From Pictodentalium vernedei (taxonomy: Eukaryota; Mollusca; Scaphopoda; Dentaliida; Dentaliidae): DNA of 64,000 bases. Numbering within the stretch: position 1 is the stretch's first letter; each line of letters opens with the position of its first letter. A model generated the notes under the pieces. The model was not told the origin of the DNA. It did no database searches and saw only the letters and a program-made list of their open reading frames with translations. Location: assembly GCA_031216915.1 (NCBI GenBank), contig CM062292.1, positions 75,126,956 to 75,190,955 of the forward strand, given 5' to 3'. Positions 19,294-30,383 of this stretch are shown in pieces. The position numbers and the translations under genes were made by a program.

Positions 19294-19809
19294 CTGGAAA
19301 TTAAATATAATTAATGGTAAACTGAGACTTGAGCGACGATATAAAACATCACGAATTTCGTTAAAATGGACTGTAAATAAACGAATTGTTTTATTGGAGC
19401 TGTAAAAATTGTAGTTTAATATATATATCTCCCCTTCAAGTGTTCAATCAATTAGGCTCTTGCATGAAACCACCCTGCCCTCATAACAATACACATCATT
19501 CAGTTGCATGTATGCATGTAAGCGTTTTTATTATACGCTAAACGATAGATTATCGAAGAAATTGTGGAAAGATAGAAATCGTATCCCCCACTGTGAAGAT
19601 ACAGAAGTTTTCACTTTCACTTTATCAATCAAAATGGCGGCTTTCAAAGCATCATTTCAAGGTGAATACGAGTCAAATTATCACTGGCAATGATCAATTT
19701 GTTCTGGAAACGTATAATGAAAAGACAATCTAGTGTTTTTGAGTGGATACCGACCATTTCCAGCAACAATTGAACACGTATTCACCTTGAATTTATTCAT
19801 GAAACCCGC
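19294..19809. other. Unassigned DNA
   Basis: It holds a TATATATATC run near 19420, and a CTAGTGTTTTTGAGTGGATA block at about 19731 that recurs, partly inverted, at 20087-20205. No gene was recognised. Confidence 0.45.
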
Positions 19810-19925
19810 TAGTCCAAACATGGCCTGAAAGTCCGTAATATAAGTTTTTGGTTTGGTACGTCCTTTGAAAGGACGTACCAAACCAAAAACTTATATTACG
19901 GACTTTCAGGTAATGTTTGGACTAG
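19810..19925. repeat. 116-bp near-perfect palindrome
   Basis: CTAGTCCAAACATGGCCTGA on the left pairs with its complement on the right, with few mismatches, around TCCTTTGAAAGGA at the centre. Confidence 0.88.
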
Positions 19926-20080
19926 AAGCCCACCAGCTAAATCAGATCGCAAGACGCTATCTGTTCCTAGTATCGATCAAATCACTTCCGCGAATCAATG
20001 CGTTGTTTACTTTAATGCATCAATTCATGGTTGAAAAGAGTGAAATTATCAGATTCTTATCAAAAGCGTATAATAAAAAG

Positions 20081-20205
20081 AAAATCTAGTGTTTTGAGTG
20101 GATATCGAAAATTATCTCACTTGTGACAGAGACAAATAAACATTTGTATCGATCACTCATGAGATAATTTTCGGCATCCACTCAAAAACACTAGATATCC
20201 TTTAT
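20081..20205. repeat. Foldback family L, copy 1
   Basis: The arms carry CTAGTGTTTTGAGTGGATAT and GAGATAATTTTCG-type sequence. The related copies at about 55020-55130 and 55640-55790 share the preceding AATAAAAAGAAAA block and the TAGATATCCT-TAT right end. Confidence 0.7.
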
Positions 20206-20374
20206 ATATTTGCACACGGGCATACTCTATGAATATAATCTTCTAGATATCCCACACAATACTCATATTGACAGCAAGTAGTAATTTGGGTTAGCTTGTA
20301 ATTCCTAATCTTATCCTATATATTTCATCTTATCCTATATATTTCATCTTGTGCTCTATACCCTCAAACTGAGC

Positions 20375-20637
20375 TACAGTACGTGGAGAGTGTATTATCA
20401 CTAAATCATCCGCAGAGTGGAGATTCCACCCAAGCAATAATTGCAAATGTGTTGCAAAGCATAACAAGCACAAGCAAAGTTTCAGCCGATGGACCTCCGG
20501 GTTAAACCCGGAGGTCCATTGGCTGAAACATTGCTTGTTTTTTTTTGTCGATACGCACAAAATTTGAAAGTTATAGTTTGGGTGATAACTCCACTCCGTG
20601 GGTGATTTAATTGCAATCCACTCTCCACGCACTGTGT
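20375..20637. mobile_element. MITE family TA-C, copy 2
   Basis: CAGTACGTGGAGAGTGTATT and CTCTCCACGCACTGT ends, with the CCTCCGGGTTAAACCCGGAGG-type core (here at about 20500-20520). The left flank has TA; the right flank reads GTA. Confidence 0.9.
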
Positions 20638-20651
20638 ATACTATTAGTTAC

Positions 20652-20792
20652 ACTGTGTTTAAGCAGGGTGTACGGGACTGTACTACCCTCCTGAGATCCG
20701 TATTTCATGAGACTGAAAGCCGAAGGAAATACGAATCTCAGAAGTGAAGTACAGGCCCGTACACCCCTGCTGAAACACCGTGTGATAAATGT
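20652..20792. repeat. Foldback of about 140 bp
   Basis: ACTGTGTTTAAGCAGGGTGT pairs with the complement near 20770-20790, and an inner pair GAGATCCGTATTTC / GAAATACGAATCTC closes it. There are a few mismatches. Confidence 0.75.
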
Positions 20793-21555
20793 ATTACCCT
20801 GCCCTTTAGTGTGTCGAGTATTGTTTTATTATATAATCCACAAACGGCATTCCAGTGGCGAAAACCTTGATAAAAAAAATGAGAAACTGAAAGAAACACG
20901 TTTCTTTATTATTCAACAAGAACGCTAAAACTTCGGAAAGGAATGGTTCAAACCTAAAACAACTTGAAAATGTCAACCGGTAAACTTCATATTAATATCT
21001 CTTCTTCAGAATGACAAACTAAGAATTTAAAAGACATTTTGACAAGCAGACGAAAGAATTTTATTTGATTTGGAGTTATTTCCCTTCGATTGAACTCAAA
21101 CATTTGTGAGATTTCAGTTCATGGACATTGGGAAATGACGCGTAGTTATTATTGTGGGACACACGTTGATTATTGGTGTTTTATTCGATACAGTGGTGTA
21201 TTGTGCGTCTTGGAGAATGAGGACACTATATTCACACTTGATCAAGTGCTTAAATAAGTTTCCCGGAAGAGACAGTTCATATGAGGAGATTGCATATCTT
21301 TTTCGAATCCCCAACGATCTGTAGTGTAGAAACACCACAAAGAATCCCTTTTCTCGACAGTAAAATCAGACGTTGAGGGTATGTACACGTTTTATTTCAA
21401 GTGTTAGGAATATTCTCATGAAACAATACTTTTTTCATTTTGTTTGTGAGTCTGAATGTTTATTATTACTAACGAAAATGTTCGAGGCGATGGATGAAAG
21501 GGAAATCGGCAGTGTACAATAGAATGTATGTACACCCCGTTTAGATATCACGTGA
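20793..21555. other. Unassigned DNA
   Basis: No gene or repeat was recognised. Short frames lack motifs. Confidence 0.45.
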
Positions 21556-21813
21556 TACAGTACGTGGAGAGTGGATTGTAACTAAACCACCCGCGGAGTG
21601 GAGTTATCACCCAAACTATAACTTTCAAATGTATATATCTACTAAAAACACAAGCAGTGTTTCAGCCAATGGACCTCCGGGTTTAACCCGGAGGTCCATT
21701 GGATAAAACTTTGCTTGTGCTTGTTATGCTTTGCAACAAATTTGCAATTATTGCTTGGGTGGAATCTCTACTCTGCGGGTGATTTAGTGATAATATACTC
21801 TCCACGTACTGTA
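21556..21813. mobile_element. MITE family TA-C, copy 3 (opposite orientation)
   Basis: The arm with ACTAAACCACCCGCGGAGTG comes first here, so the element is inverted relative to copy 1. TA flanks are present on both sides, and the core is the CCTCCGGGTTTAACCCGGAGG-type palindrome. Confidence 0.9.
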
Positions 21814-22467
21814 TTTTCAAACACCCCGTTGAACTTCGTACACCCCGTTGGAGTTAAATGTATCGCACTGGATGCATTGGTTTTCGACCAATCAGGAAGC
21901 TTGTATAATTTTAAAAGGGTAATAAAGAACAGTTACGTGGACATACGTTATAGGTGTCTTAGAAGGACCCTCACCAGTTCCGCAACAACAATTTTGTCAG
22001 TCTTGTATAGTTTTCATCATCAAGTACTCTTGGAATCCAAATAAATATAGGGCGGAATAATAGTACAAGGTGGAAATTTCTTCAAAATTAAATAATAGTA
22101 GAGGGGTGAAATAATGAGTTCACTTCCCAGAATATTCTTTGTTTAGTTGTATAATAATCTTTGTAATTCATCAGTTAAATTTGACCTCGTTGTTCTTTCT
22201 GAACCCGTAATTCGATTGGCTGAGAGTAAATTCACTCCTACCGTACTCTACAAGTGCCGGAAGCGGGTCAGTTAGAAGATGCGAGCAACGGCGGCAAACC
22301 GCTCCCATCACAATCGAACACACCCCGGAGATGTTTTCTGTAAATTCGATCATGGCGAGATCGAAAATAACATTTTTTATTGTTTCTATCCAGATAAAAC
22401 GGGTCTGGAGAATATTTTCACTTCTAACGATAACAGGAAATACAAAGAAGATGAACGTCTCTTTATT
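21814..22467. other. Unassigned DNA with ACACCCCGTTG repeats
   Basis: Two CACCCCGTTG-type motifs at about 21830-21850 recall one at 21533. No gene was recognised. Confidence 0.4.
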
Positions 22468-22500
22468 CGTTAGACATTCGGGAATTCCCGAATGTCTAAC
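22468..22500. repeat. 32-bp perfect palindrome
   Basis: GTTAGACATTCGGGAA followed by its exact complement. It lies 10 bases before a TA-C copy and is not part of that family. Confidence 0.85.
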
Positions 22501-22509
22501 TCAACAAGA

Positions 22510-22770
22510 TACAGTACGTGGAGAGTGTATTATCACTAAATCACCCGCAGAGTGGAGATTCCACCCGAGCAATAACTGCAAATTTGTTACAATGCATAAT
22601 CAGCACCAACAAAGTTTCAGCCAATGGACCTCCGGGTTATACCCGGAGGTCCATTGGCTGAAACGTTGCTTGTGTTTTTTGTCGATAAAAATAAAATTTG
22701 AAAGTTATAGCTTGGGTGATAACTCCACTCCGCGGGTGATTTAGTTACAATCCACTCTCCACGCACTGTA
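22510..22770. mobile_element. MITE family TA-C, copy 4
   Basis: TA-flanked CAGTACGTGGAGAGTG and complement ends, and the CCTCCGGGTTATACCCGGAGG-type core at about 22630-22650. Confidence 0.9.
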
Positions 22771-23166
22771 CATTTATCACCTAAATAGAATATGTCTTAA
22801 CCCATGTTCTTCATTCTTCATTTAACATCACATTGAAATGGATATTAAATGAAAACAATCATTTGGAATGAAATAATAAGAATGTAGGCAGCCAAATGAG
22901 AAGGGTACATGGTGGATTTTTTTCTTGAAATTTAATAAGAGTCCCCGTACCGACGGTATGTTTATTTGGATCCCGAAAGTAGTTGGGTCTCATAAACGAG
23001 GGCTATATTTATACAGTAGGGACCCGCATGTTGGATATCTGACATTCTACCATGTTTTAACACGTCTCCGTTTCATTTAACCATTTGAATATGCGCCGGC
23101 CTGTCGTCACGACCAAGTGATTTTGAAAAGGCCGCCGTCTTGTGGCATTTAATAATACCCCGCGGT
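22771..23166. other. Unassigned DNA
   Basis: No gene, repeat or RNA was recognised. Confidence 0.4.
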
Positions 23167-23998
23167 GATCTACATCGAAATACTTAGTTGGCGTCGACCG
23201 AAATTCCGCCGTGTCACTTTCCAACTCCGACCGCCTTCGTTCTAGGTCTTATTAAATATATTTTTAGCCCATTTCTAAATTTTTATACCAATTCTATATC
23301 TTCTTACCATATTTGTTCCCAAGTTTAGCACATTTATGCCACTATATATGCTTTATGGAGCTTGTAATGAAGATGAATGTCAACTGGAGTAGCGATATTG
23401 GGAGGAAATGTCAACCACCTCTCTCAAATGCTGCAGCCTATTTTTCTTACTAAAACACGATATTTTCTTAAACCAAGAGGGCAGGTGAGCGTTATAATAG
23501 TTCCGATAACTAATAAATGCAAAGGTACAGTTAAAACTAGAAGTCCTGTCATGAAATGCGCACAAATAGCACGTCAATCGGCGCGTTAATCTACGCGTTA
23601 TGACCATAGTAAGGCTATCAGTTTCTGTACATATGGCCTGTACACAAGCAATGTTTCATCCAATGGACCTCCGGGGAACCCGGGGGTCCATTGGCAGAAA
23701 CATTGCATGTGTTTGCTATGAGTAACCAGGAGAATCTGCCGTGATTTGGGTGTCATTCGACATGACAATTGTGCGCAATTCCTACGCGCAGTTAAGCCTA
23801 GATAAGGGCACAGTTCGTGATAGGACTTCTAGTTTTAACTGTATATATAGATACCTTTCCATTTCCCTGTAAATGAAAGTTTTTTCACACTTCCTTACAT
23901 TCTTGTCATCAAAAATAGCTAAAAAGCACCGAGACACTTACTGACGGCACCGGGAAACTGGTGTTTGCACCGATATTCCACCTGTCGATTGGGCACTG
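23167..23998 (-). repeat. Dispersed repeat K, copy 2, with a TA-D MITE inside
   Basis: This is the reverse complement of repeat K copy 1, interrupted at 23528 by TA-D. At the point where copy 1 holds its TTAA-B, copy 2 reads GGTTTAAG without insertion. Where copy 2 holds TA-D, copy 1 reads TATACCTTTACATTT. Each copy therefore supplies the other's empty site. Confidence 0.82.
23528..23841. mobile_element. MITE family TA-D, copy 1
   Basis: Ends CAGTTAAAACTAGAAGTCCT and complement, TA on both sides. The inner core has AATGGACCTCCGGG and complement, the same core as TA-C. CAGT/TA features fit Tc1/mariner-type non-autonomous elements. Confidence 0.88.
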
Positions 23999-24246
23999 TG
24001 ATAGTGCTGGGAGAGAAAAGCGGAAAAAAATTCGAACGCATCGCGATCCGTTCAAAATTTTCAGTCCGCTTTTATGACACAGGACTGTATATTGCACATC
24101 TGACACTGTCGCCTCGCATTTAAAACCCACTCCCGACTACACCCTATAGTACAGCCCTGTGAAACTTCGAGATTCGATTCGATTTCGAATCTCAAGTTGC
24201 TATTCGGTTCGATTCGAAATCAGCTGCTCGATTCGTTTCCTAAATA

Positions 24247-24982
24247 TTATTTATTTATTGATGTTTAAGGTCACATATTTATGCACAATGGTGGGGGCGC
24301 CGTGGCTCAGTTGGTAGAGGTGCAGACTGCAAGCCGAGAGGTCCTCGGGTCGAATCCCACCTGCGGCAACCGCGTTGTGTCCTTGGACAAGACACTTCAC
24401 CCCCATTGCCCATGTGGGGGCACGGTGACGCTGTGTACTAAGGCGTACTGCATGCAGAAGATGCACCTGTCTTCAACCAATGCTAACCCTACATGTGTGG
24501 AGTTAGAATGTTGGGGAGCTGACAGTTGCTCGCCGTTGCTCTGTGGTTCTCTCCGGGTACTCCGGCTTCCTCCACCTGTAAAACTGTCGTGGTCATGATT
24601 AGCCATTGTACAGAAATATGTGACCTTAAACACCAATAAATAAATAAATATATGCACAATGACTAATCATGGCCGTGACAGTTTCACGGGTGGAGGAAGC
24701 CGGAGTACCCGGAGAGAACCACCGAGCAACGACGAGCAGCTGCCAGCTCCCCAACATCGTAACTTCACACTGCAGCACAGGCAGTGTTAGATTGGTTGAA
24801 GACATGCGTACCATCGACGTGCAGTACGTCTTAGTACACGGCGTCATCGTGCCCCCACGCGGGCAATGGAGATGAAGTGCCTTGCCCAAGGACACAACGC
24901 GGTTGCCGCAGGTGGGATTCGAACCGAGGACCTCTCGGCTTGCAGCCTGCACCTCTACCTACTGAGCCACCGCGCTCCCTCC
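24247..24982 (-). mobile_element. tRNA-headed SINE, copy 3, minus strand, split by copy 2
   Basis: The (TAAA)-type tail lies at 24247-24279 and the body and head at 24651-24982 (B-box complement GGATTCGAACC, A-box complement TGAGCCACC). Another SINE sits between them, flanked by TATGCACAATG on both sides. Confidence 0.85.
24291..24650 (+). mobile_element. tRNA-headed SINE, copy 2, plus strand
   Basis: A box TGGCTCAGTTGGTAGAGG, B box GGTCGAATCCC, body with TCCTTGGACAAGACACTTC, tail of TAAA repeats. The 11-base duplication TATGCACAATG (24280-24290 and 24651-24661) shows insertion by target-primed reverse transcription into the tail region of an older SINE. Confidence 0.9.
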
Positions 24983-25186
24983 TTTTCTAAAGAATCTTTT
25001 TTTATGGAAATATAGCTTGGTATCAGTCAGCTTCGTCGTCTCACAAAACGTATTGCTCGGGTGGAAATCGTACATGAATAATGTTAAAATAAAAGACTAA
25101 GTACAACTTCATTTACATTAACATAAATAACGTCTTCCCTCATACCACCAGTCATGATAATTTCAATATCACTAGTCCCTACCAAT

Positions 25187-25439
25187 GTAAACCCTTTATC
25201 TAACATAACGGCCAAAACCGGCCAGCGCTATTCTCAAAAATTGCCAATTAATTTTCATTATTTTTTTCATTTTTTGTCTCAAAAACAAAGGTTATGACCC
25301 CTCGTTGGAACGAGCTCGTCGAGCTCGTTCCAACGAGGGGTCATAACCTATGTTTTTGAGACAAAAAATGAAAAAAAATAGTTATTCAAGAATTATTTTT
25401 GAAAGTGTCGTCTGCTTTTCAGGTAAGGTAAAGGGTTAA
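25187..25439. mobile_element. MITE family TTAA-A, copy 2
   Basis: The left boundary reads GTAA (a mutated TTAA), the right TTAA at 25436-25439. The core GGAACGAGCTCGTCGAGCTC has GGTTATGACCCC flanks. It is inside the hAT-like element. Confidence 0.9.
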
Positions 25440-25499
25440 ATGCAGTTTAGAAGCAATGTCGACTATGAACTATAATACCGACAGGGTAACATTCCAACT

Positions 25500-25544
25500 A
25501 CATCATCAAGGCATGCCTTCAACGAAGGCATGCCTTGATGATGT
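25500..25544. repeat. 45-bp palindrome
   Basis: Two 21-base perfect arms (ACATCATCAAGGCATGCCTT..) around AAC. Confidence 0.88.
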
Positions 25545-25999
25545 TGTTAGATTGTTTTATCAGTCGCGACTTGAGCCATCACAGTGGGAACAAATCAGGT
25601 TTATAGCACCCAAAGCCTCATCCGCCATCTTCAAGGCGTCTCTGATTTAATTGGAGGTTCGATTCGATTTCTAAAAATAGGCGTGATTCGATTCGAGATT
25701 CGAATCGAAAATGAGTGGTTCGTAGGGCCCTACCCTATAGTGGTTATATTAGCATAGGAATTGATCTGAAACTATTTTGATTAGCGTATTATGACATTCT
25801 CCATTTAAACACTGTACAGGTTTTTAAAACAATTTTCATTCCGAAAAACGAAGTTTGCTAGAAATTTCCATTTATTTAAAAGCTCTTTAACCAGTAGTTT
25901 TTTTTTTAATTTAGTAATCCAAAACAACAAATCTACTTGCCCAGTCAATACATTTCCGCGCTGGTAATGTTTTTTATTAGAGTTTAACGACACATTAAC

Positions 26000-26256
26000 A
26001 GCCAGGGTCATATCATGTCGGTGACAGTTTTACGGAGAGAGTACCCGGAGAGAACCACCGAGCAACGACGAGCAGCTGCCAGCTCTCCAACATCGTAACT
26101 CTGAACTCTGCACCGCAGCAGAGACAGGGTTAGATTGATTGAAGACATGCGGACCTTCGACGTGCAGTACGCCTTAGTACACAGCGTCATTGTGCACCCA
26201 TGTAGGCAATCGGGGTTAAGTGCCTTGCCCAACAACACAACTGCGGGAGCGCGAAT
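26000..26256 (-). mobile_element. tRNA-headed SINE, copy 4, partial
   Basis: Body segments shared with the other copies appear in minus orientation (GACAGTTTTACGG, AACCACCGAGCAACGACGAG), but the head is replaced or lost after about 26240 and the tail is missing. Confidence 0.7.
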
Positions 26257-26520
26257 CAGTCGCTGAAATGGTCACCCATCCAACTACTAGTGTGACCCTC
26301 TTTGGAACGATATCAACGAGATCACTCCAATTATGGGCCATAAGCTACGTTTTCTGGCAAAACTAGAGATATGCGAGTGGCGATAGATAAAGCGTTGATC
26401 AAGAAATGTGAGGTTCTTTTTGGTTTGGAGACGGATTCACCTCACACCTGGGAGATCCAGCAGGTGCGTATTTCTTGTGATGTTGGTTCTCCACTCTGAT
26501 ACTGCTAACGATTCGGTTGA

Positions 26521-26946
26521 ATTATTATTTATGTATTTATTGGTGTCTAATGTTACATATTTATGCACAATGGCTAATCATGACCATGACAGTTTACGAG
26601 TGAAGGAAGTCGGAGTAGCCGAAGAGAACCACCGAGCATCGACGAGCAACTGTCAGCTCCTCAACATTCTAACTCTGTTCAAGCTCCGTTCAAGCAGGGT
26701 TACAGCGGTTGAAGACATGTGCACCATCGACGTTCAGTACGCCTTAGTACACGGCGTCATCGTGCCCCCATGTAGGCAGGCAACCGGGAGAAAGTGCGTT
26801 GCCCAAGGACATAATGCGGGTCGTTCCAGGATAAAGTGCCTTGCCCAAGGACATAACGCGGGTCGTTATGTCCTTGGGCAAGGCACTTTATCCCGGACCT
26901 CTAGCATAGAAGTCCAACAGTCTACCACTGAGCCACCATGCTCCCA
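26521..26946 (-). mobile_element. tRNA-headed SINE, copy 5, with internal inverted duplication
   Basis: Tail at 26521-26570, body, and the head complement ending TGAGCCACCATGCTCCC. At 26832-26892 the segment with AAAGTGCCTTGCCCAAGGAC is followed by its own complement, making a hairpin not found in the other copies. Confidence 0.85.
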
Positions 26947-27096
26947 TCCGGGTGAATAACTGGACTTTACGAATTACGAATACGTCTCATTTCAATAAAT
27001 CGATAGGATTGAAAAGAAAAACAAAACATGGAGAGAAAAAAAACACAAACAAAAAACAACAACGATGAATATCCAAATATTTCAAATTATACATAC

Positions 27097-27227
27097 GTCT
27101 GGATGTTCTCCACTTTAACTTTGGGATTAAATCCTGAAAATATGAGTGCTGCCCAAACATTCTTAAAGTCCTTGGGTGGTACGCGAATATCTACTTGCCC
27201 AAGATGTGGATGGGAAAAGAAATCCAG
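27097..27227 (-). CDS. Metallocarboxypeptidase activation-peptide exon (exon 3)
   Basis: The minus-strand exon of 131 bases starts after an acceptor (TTTTACAG, 27228 upward) and ends at a donor reading GTATGT (27096 downward), in phase 0 to phase 2. It encodes a segment beginning LDFFSHPHLGQVDIRVPP and containing KVKVENIQ. This is the second half of the M14A activation-peptide fold (the D-I-R-V-P strand and the helix before the activation site). It joins exon 2 in frame. Catalytic exons with zinc-binding HXXE were not found further left in this window, so the gene probably continues beyond base 1 or is incomplete here. Confidence 0.78.
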
Positions 27228-27263
27228 CTGTAAAATAAAAAATATAAAATGTTTTAATATTCT

Positions 27264-27750
27264 ACAGTACAGTCGCCGTGGACTGGTCGTAATCCACGCA
27301 TGGGCAGTGATGTCCATGCATGCCTTTACCGGGTAATCAATATCATCATCAGCAGCAAAATTTTAATTAACCAATTAACCCTTTGAAAACCAGGTGGCAT
27401 CTTCCATATCAGTTCAATGACAGCAACTGGAAGAGTCCACGTTCATCATGTTCATTATTTAAGGTAGACAATTAATATTTTCAACGTGCAGCCTTGAGGC
27501 TGCACGTTGAAAATATTAATTGGTCTACCATACACATGTACTTAGCATCCATTCTGTTTAATGAAATTATGACGTATCATGCTCCTGGCTGGAAAAAACG
27601 GCCGCTGGGGTTGAAAGAGTTAATGAAACACCGAGTTGTACCCGGTGCTCCATTTATTCCTATAATTAGTGTTTGCAATCTAATTTTATTGCGTCCGTGG
27701 AAATATCGCCCACGCGTGGAAAGTGACCAGCCCACGGCGGCTGTCCTGTA
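27264..27750. mobile_element. MITE family TA-E, copy 1, with TTAA-F inside
   Basis: TA and CAGTACAGTCGCCGTGGACT at the left pair with the complement-like end near 27745. The centre should read GCACCGGGTTGTACCCGGTGC (partly present at 27628-27650) but is interrupted by a TTAA-F element at a TTAA. Confidence 0.85.
27375..27623. mobile_element. MITE family TTAA-F, copy 1
   Basis: TTAA bounds with CCCTTTGAAAACCAGG at the left and GGGTTGAAAGAG at the right. The core is CAACGTGCAGCCTTGAGGCT plus complement, and the outer arms are GGTAGACAATTAATATTTTC type. Termini resemble piggyBac-like ends, but the core differs from families A and B. Confidence 0.85.
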
Positions 27751-29191
27751 TGTTGACAAACGGTTATCTGCTATGGGGCGTACTAACACTTGACTTGTGA
27801 TCCCTTATTGGGTCCGGCGATTGAGCTCGGTTTGAATGGTTATGAGCCTTGCAATGGAGGCGAAGACTTGGAATGCTTGGTGACAGTTAAGGAAAATAGT
27901 AGATAAAATTGTAATTGTAAGGATGCGTTTTGAAAAAAATATATAGACAATAGCTGTTTTAGAATTCACGGGGGTGGGGGTGGGGTGGATTTTATTCAAA
28001 AACGCATAAAACCTATTTTTATTTTTGAAGAGGTTCAATCAACTGTTCACTGTTTACAAGAGTGGCTGTTTTGCGGCTTCGCGCATTGATACACAAACGA
28101 CATGATTGTCAGCCAATTAAATCAATCAAAGTGAAGTCGAGGAATATGCGAAAGAAGAGATATGAACTATCCACTTCAACATTTAAATTGTACTATTCAG
28201 AATTATTTAAAATGAAAACAAGTGTCAGCGTAAAAATTACTATTATGTAAAAATGTCACTGAATGTGGAAAGATAGTACCGCTCTTTTATCGCATTGTCT
28301 GAAGACTCAGTTTCAGTTTGAGCTGAAGTTGTAACGCGAGGGACGGATTTGTCGCCGGTACATGTACATTTGTTTATCGCAACGTTTATTGTGAATTGTT
28401 CATTGTGCTTCCTCCAAAGATGCCCGAAAGAAAGTGATGCTGCATTTGAATACTTTGCAAAGGAACTATCACTGCGGACAGAGATGGATGTGATTGTGAG
28501 TAAACTGGATGTTCAGCATGAGACTGATGTTTGTTTTGCGTTGCAAACAATTTTCCAGAAATTACCTGTTTTCGTGCAGAAGCTATTCCTGTTGATGGTG
28601 TGAGATTTTTTTTGTGTCAGTCATGCTATTTGCAAGTGCAGAATTGTCTAGAATGTTGGATATATCTCTCTGTTGATGGCTATCGAGTTTGGTGCTGACA
28701 TTTTTGTGCCCTGATATTTGCATAATTTGATTCGGTGGAATTACAATCGCCCAGTTTCCGAACAAGTTGTTTCCTTGAGCTTTGGTTAGTAAGTCGCACG
28801 GCGATTGTATGCATCCTTTGAAGAATACATTTATGTTTCAGAATGTGGGTTCCAGATTCCACGCGGGGAACTGAACCCACGCCAACTCCGCCTGACAATC
28901 AGAAGTCCAACACCAGGGATGCCGCCACAGATAATATTGTCTAATTTGCATACATTCAGATTTTGAAATCATCGATGTGATCGTATAGTATTTCTGTGTA
29001 AAGACGGAGTCGGACGGATGCAGTATCAACAGACCCCTCACCCTCCCCCCATTCTGTAACATCTTAGGGATTCTTCTGCCCTCTTTGGGAAAGAGTCCAT
29101 GGGCCAACGTCTTTGGGAAACTTTGCGGCATGAGGACTCCAATTGGGAATTTGTTTTGGAGGGGAAGGAACATACAAAGACTAAAGCATTT

Positions 29192-29453
29192 TACAGTACG
29201 TGGAGAGTGTATTATCATTAAATTACCCGCAGAGTGGATATTCCACCCAAGCAGTAATTGCAAATATCTTGCAAAGCATAACCAGCACAAGCAAAATTTC
29301 AGCCCGTGGACCTCCGGGTTAAACCAGGAGGACCATTGGCTGAAACATTGCTTGTGTTTTTTGTCGATATGTACAAAATTTAAAAGTTATAGCTTGGGTG
29401 ATAACCCCACTCCGCGGGTGATTTAGTTACAAACCACTCTACACGTACAGTAC
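29192..29453. mobile_element. MITE family TA-C, copy 5
   Basis: CAGTACGTGGAGAGTGTATT at left, diverged right end, and the core at about 29309-29333 with several mismatches, so it is older than copies 1 to 4. Confidence 0.88.
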
Positions 29454-29666
29454 ATTCAAATTGAACAGAGGGCGTTAAGGCCGATACCAAACCAACTGCA
29501 TGTGTACTACAAGAATGTTGTATCACAAGCAGTCACATGCAATCATGTTCGAATCACTCTCTGTACTCATACTGTTAAAGAAAAACTTGTTATTTGCCTC
29601 GGACACTTTCTAAGCTTCATTCGGTAAGCAATTAAAATTTAATGCGCAATTGGTATTCGGAACTGT

Positions 29667-29716
29667 GTGGTCATAAGGCCTCAGAAAACCAATGGGTTTT
29701 CTGAGTCCTTGTGGCC
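29667..29716. repeat. Imperfect 50-bp palindrome
   Basis: GGTCATAAGGCCTCAGAAAA pairs with TTTTCTGAGTCCTTGTGGCC around CCAATGGG. Confidence 0.7.
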
Positions 29717-30088
29717 ACCAAGATCAGGACCCAAATGTGCATTACATTTTTGTTCAAGTGGGGACTCAGCTTGGGAAATTTGGGAGTTAGGAATTGGGAA
29801 AAGTCCTGCCAAAATACCACTGGAAAAGGGTCCCATATTCGGCCCCTGTAAACACCCAAAAGAATCCCTGCATCTCTTCATTTTTGTGAGTAGAGAAATG
29901 CGTGGGTTCTTTTCAGAAAATTAGGCTTCGTTATACATGTGATAGAAAGACTATTTGATCGATCCATATTAGAAATCGTTTTTGCTTAGAAAACCCAAGA
30001 ACAAATTTTAACGCATTTATGCCTTTGTGTGGGCTTCTGAGTTCATATCATTGTAAACAGGAACGAGAATTTTAATTAATACACTCAC

Positions 30089-30170
30089 GAGATATTGCCC
30101 GCCATCTTGCAACAGTCGTAAGATTTCTACTTGTTGTGCTGTCTGTGCATTTACTGACACCAACTTGTGC
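30089..30170 (-). CDS. Metallocarboxypeptidase activation-peptide exon (exon 2)
   Basis: The minus-strand exon of 82 bases begins after an acceptor TTTCAG (30171 upward) and ends at donor GTGAGT (30088 downward). Read in phase 2 from exon 1, it encodes GHKLVSVNAQTAQQVEILRL and ends before exon 3 in phase 0. The pattern (basic strand G-H-K-L-V-x-V, then a helix with A-Q-Q-V-E-I-L) is the start of the M14A propeptide. Frame and phase fit both neighbours, which supports a real spliced gene rather than chance. Confidence 0.8.
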
Positions 30171-30383
30171 CTGAAATGAAAACACGAAAGTGATTAAAAA
30201 TAACTTTTGTCAGCTATATTAACCCTCTGCAAGTGGCTTTAATCTATTTTTGGTGTGCAATCCACAGCCAAGGCATGACTTGTTCTATTTCTTAAATTCC
30301 GCTTTTAATACAACCCGAAAGCTTTGTGTAGGACACAGGCCTGAGTAGGAGCACTGTTTGTGTATTGAACTGAAGTTTTCAGA

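Larger units (their letters stand above)
24151..25732. mobile_element. hAT-like non-autonomous element carrying other elements
   Basis: A 9-base direct repeat CCCTATAGT lies at 24142-24150 and 25733-25741. The inner ends are AGCCCTGTGAA and the matching TTCGTAGGGCCCT, and both sides are rich in ATTCGATTCGA motifs. The 8-9 base duplication and CAGGGC-like ends fit the hAT superfamily. No transposase is present. It contains two SINEs, one TTAA-A MITE and a 45-bp palindrome. Confidence 0.68.
27751..30088. other. Carboxypeptidase intron 2 sequence, mostly unassigned
   Basis: It contains one TA-C MITE (29192-29453) and a small palindrome (29667-29716). Frames at 28062-28250 and 28349-28603 show no recognised motif. 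Nothing else was seen. Confidence 0.5.

Noticed and set aside
24291..24400. Genuine tRNA gene
   Set aside because: A and B boxes are present, but the stem pairing is poor and the sequence continues into a repeated SINE body with a TAAA tail.
27028..27336. Plus-strand frame of 102 codons
   Set aside because: It overlaps the carboxypeptidase exon on the minus strand and the end of a TA-E MITE, and has no motif.
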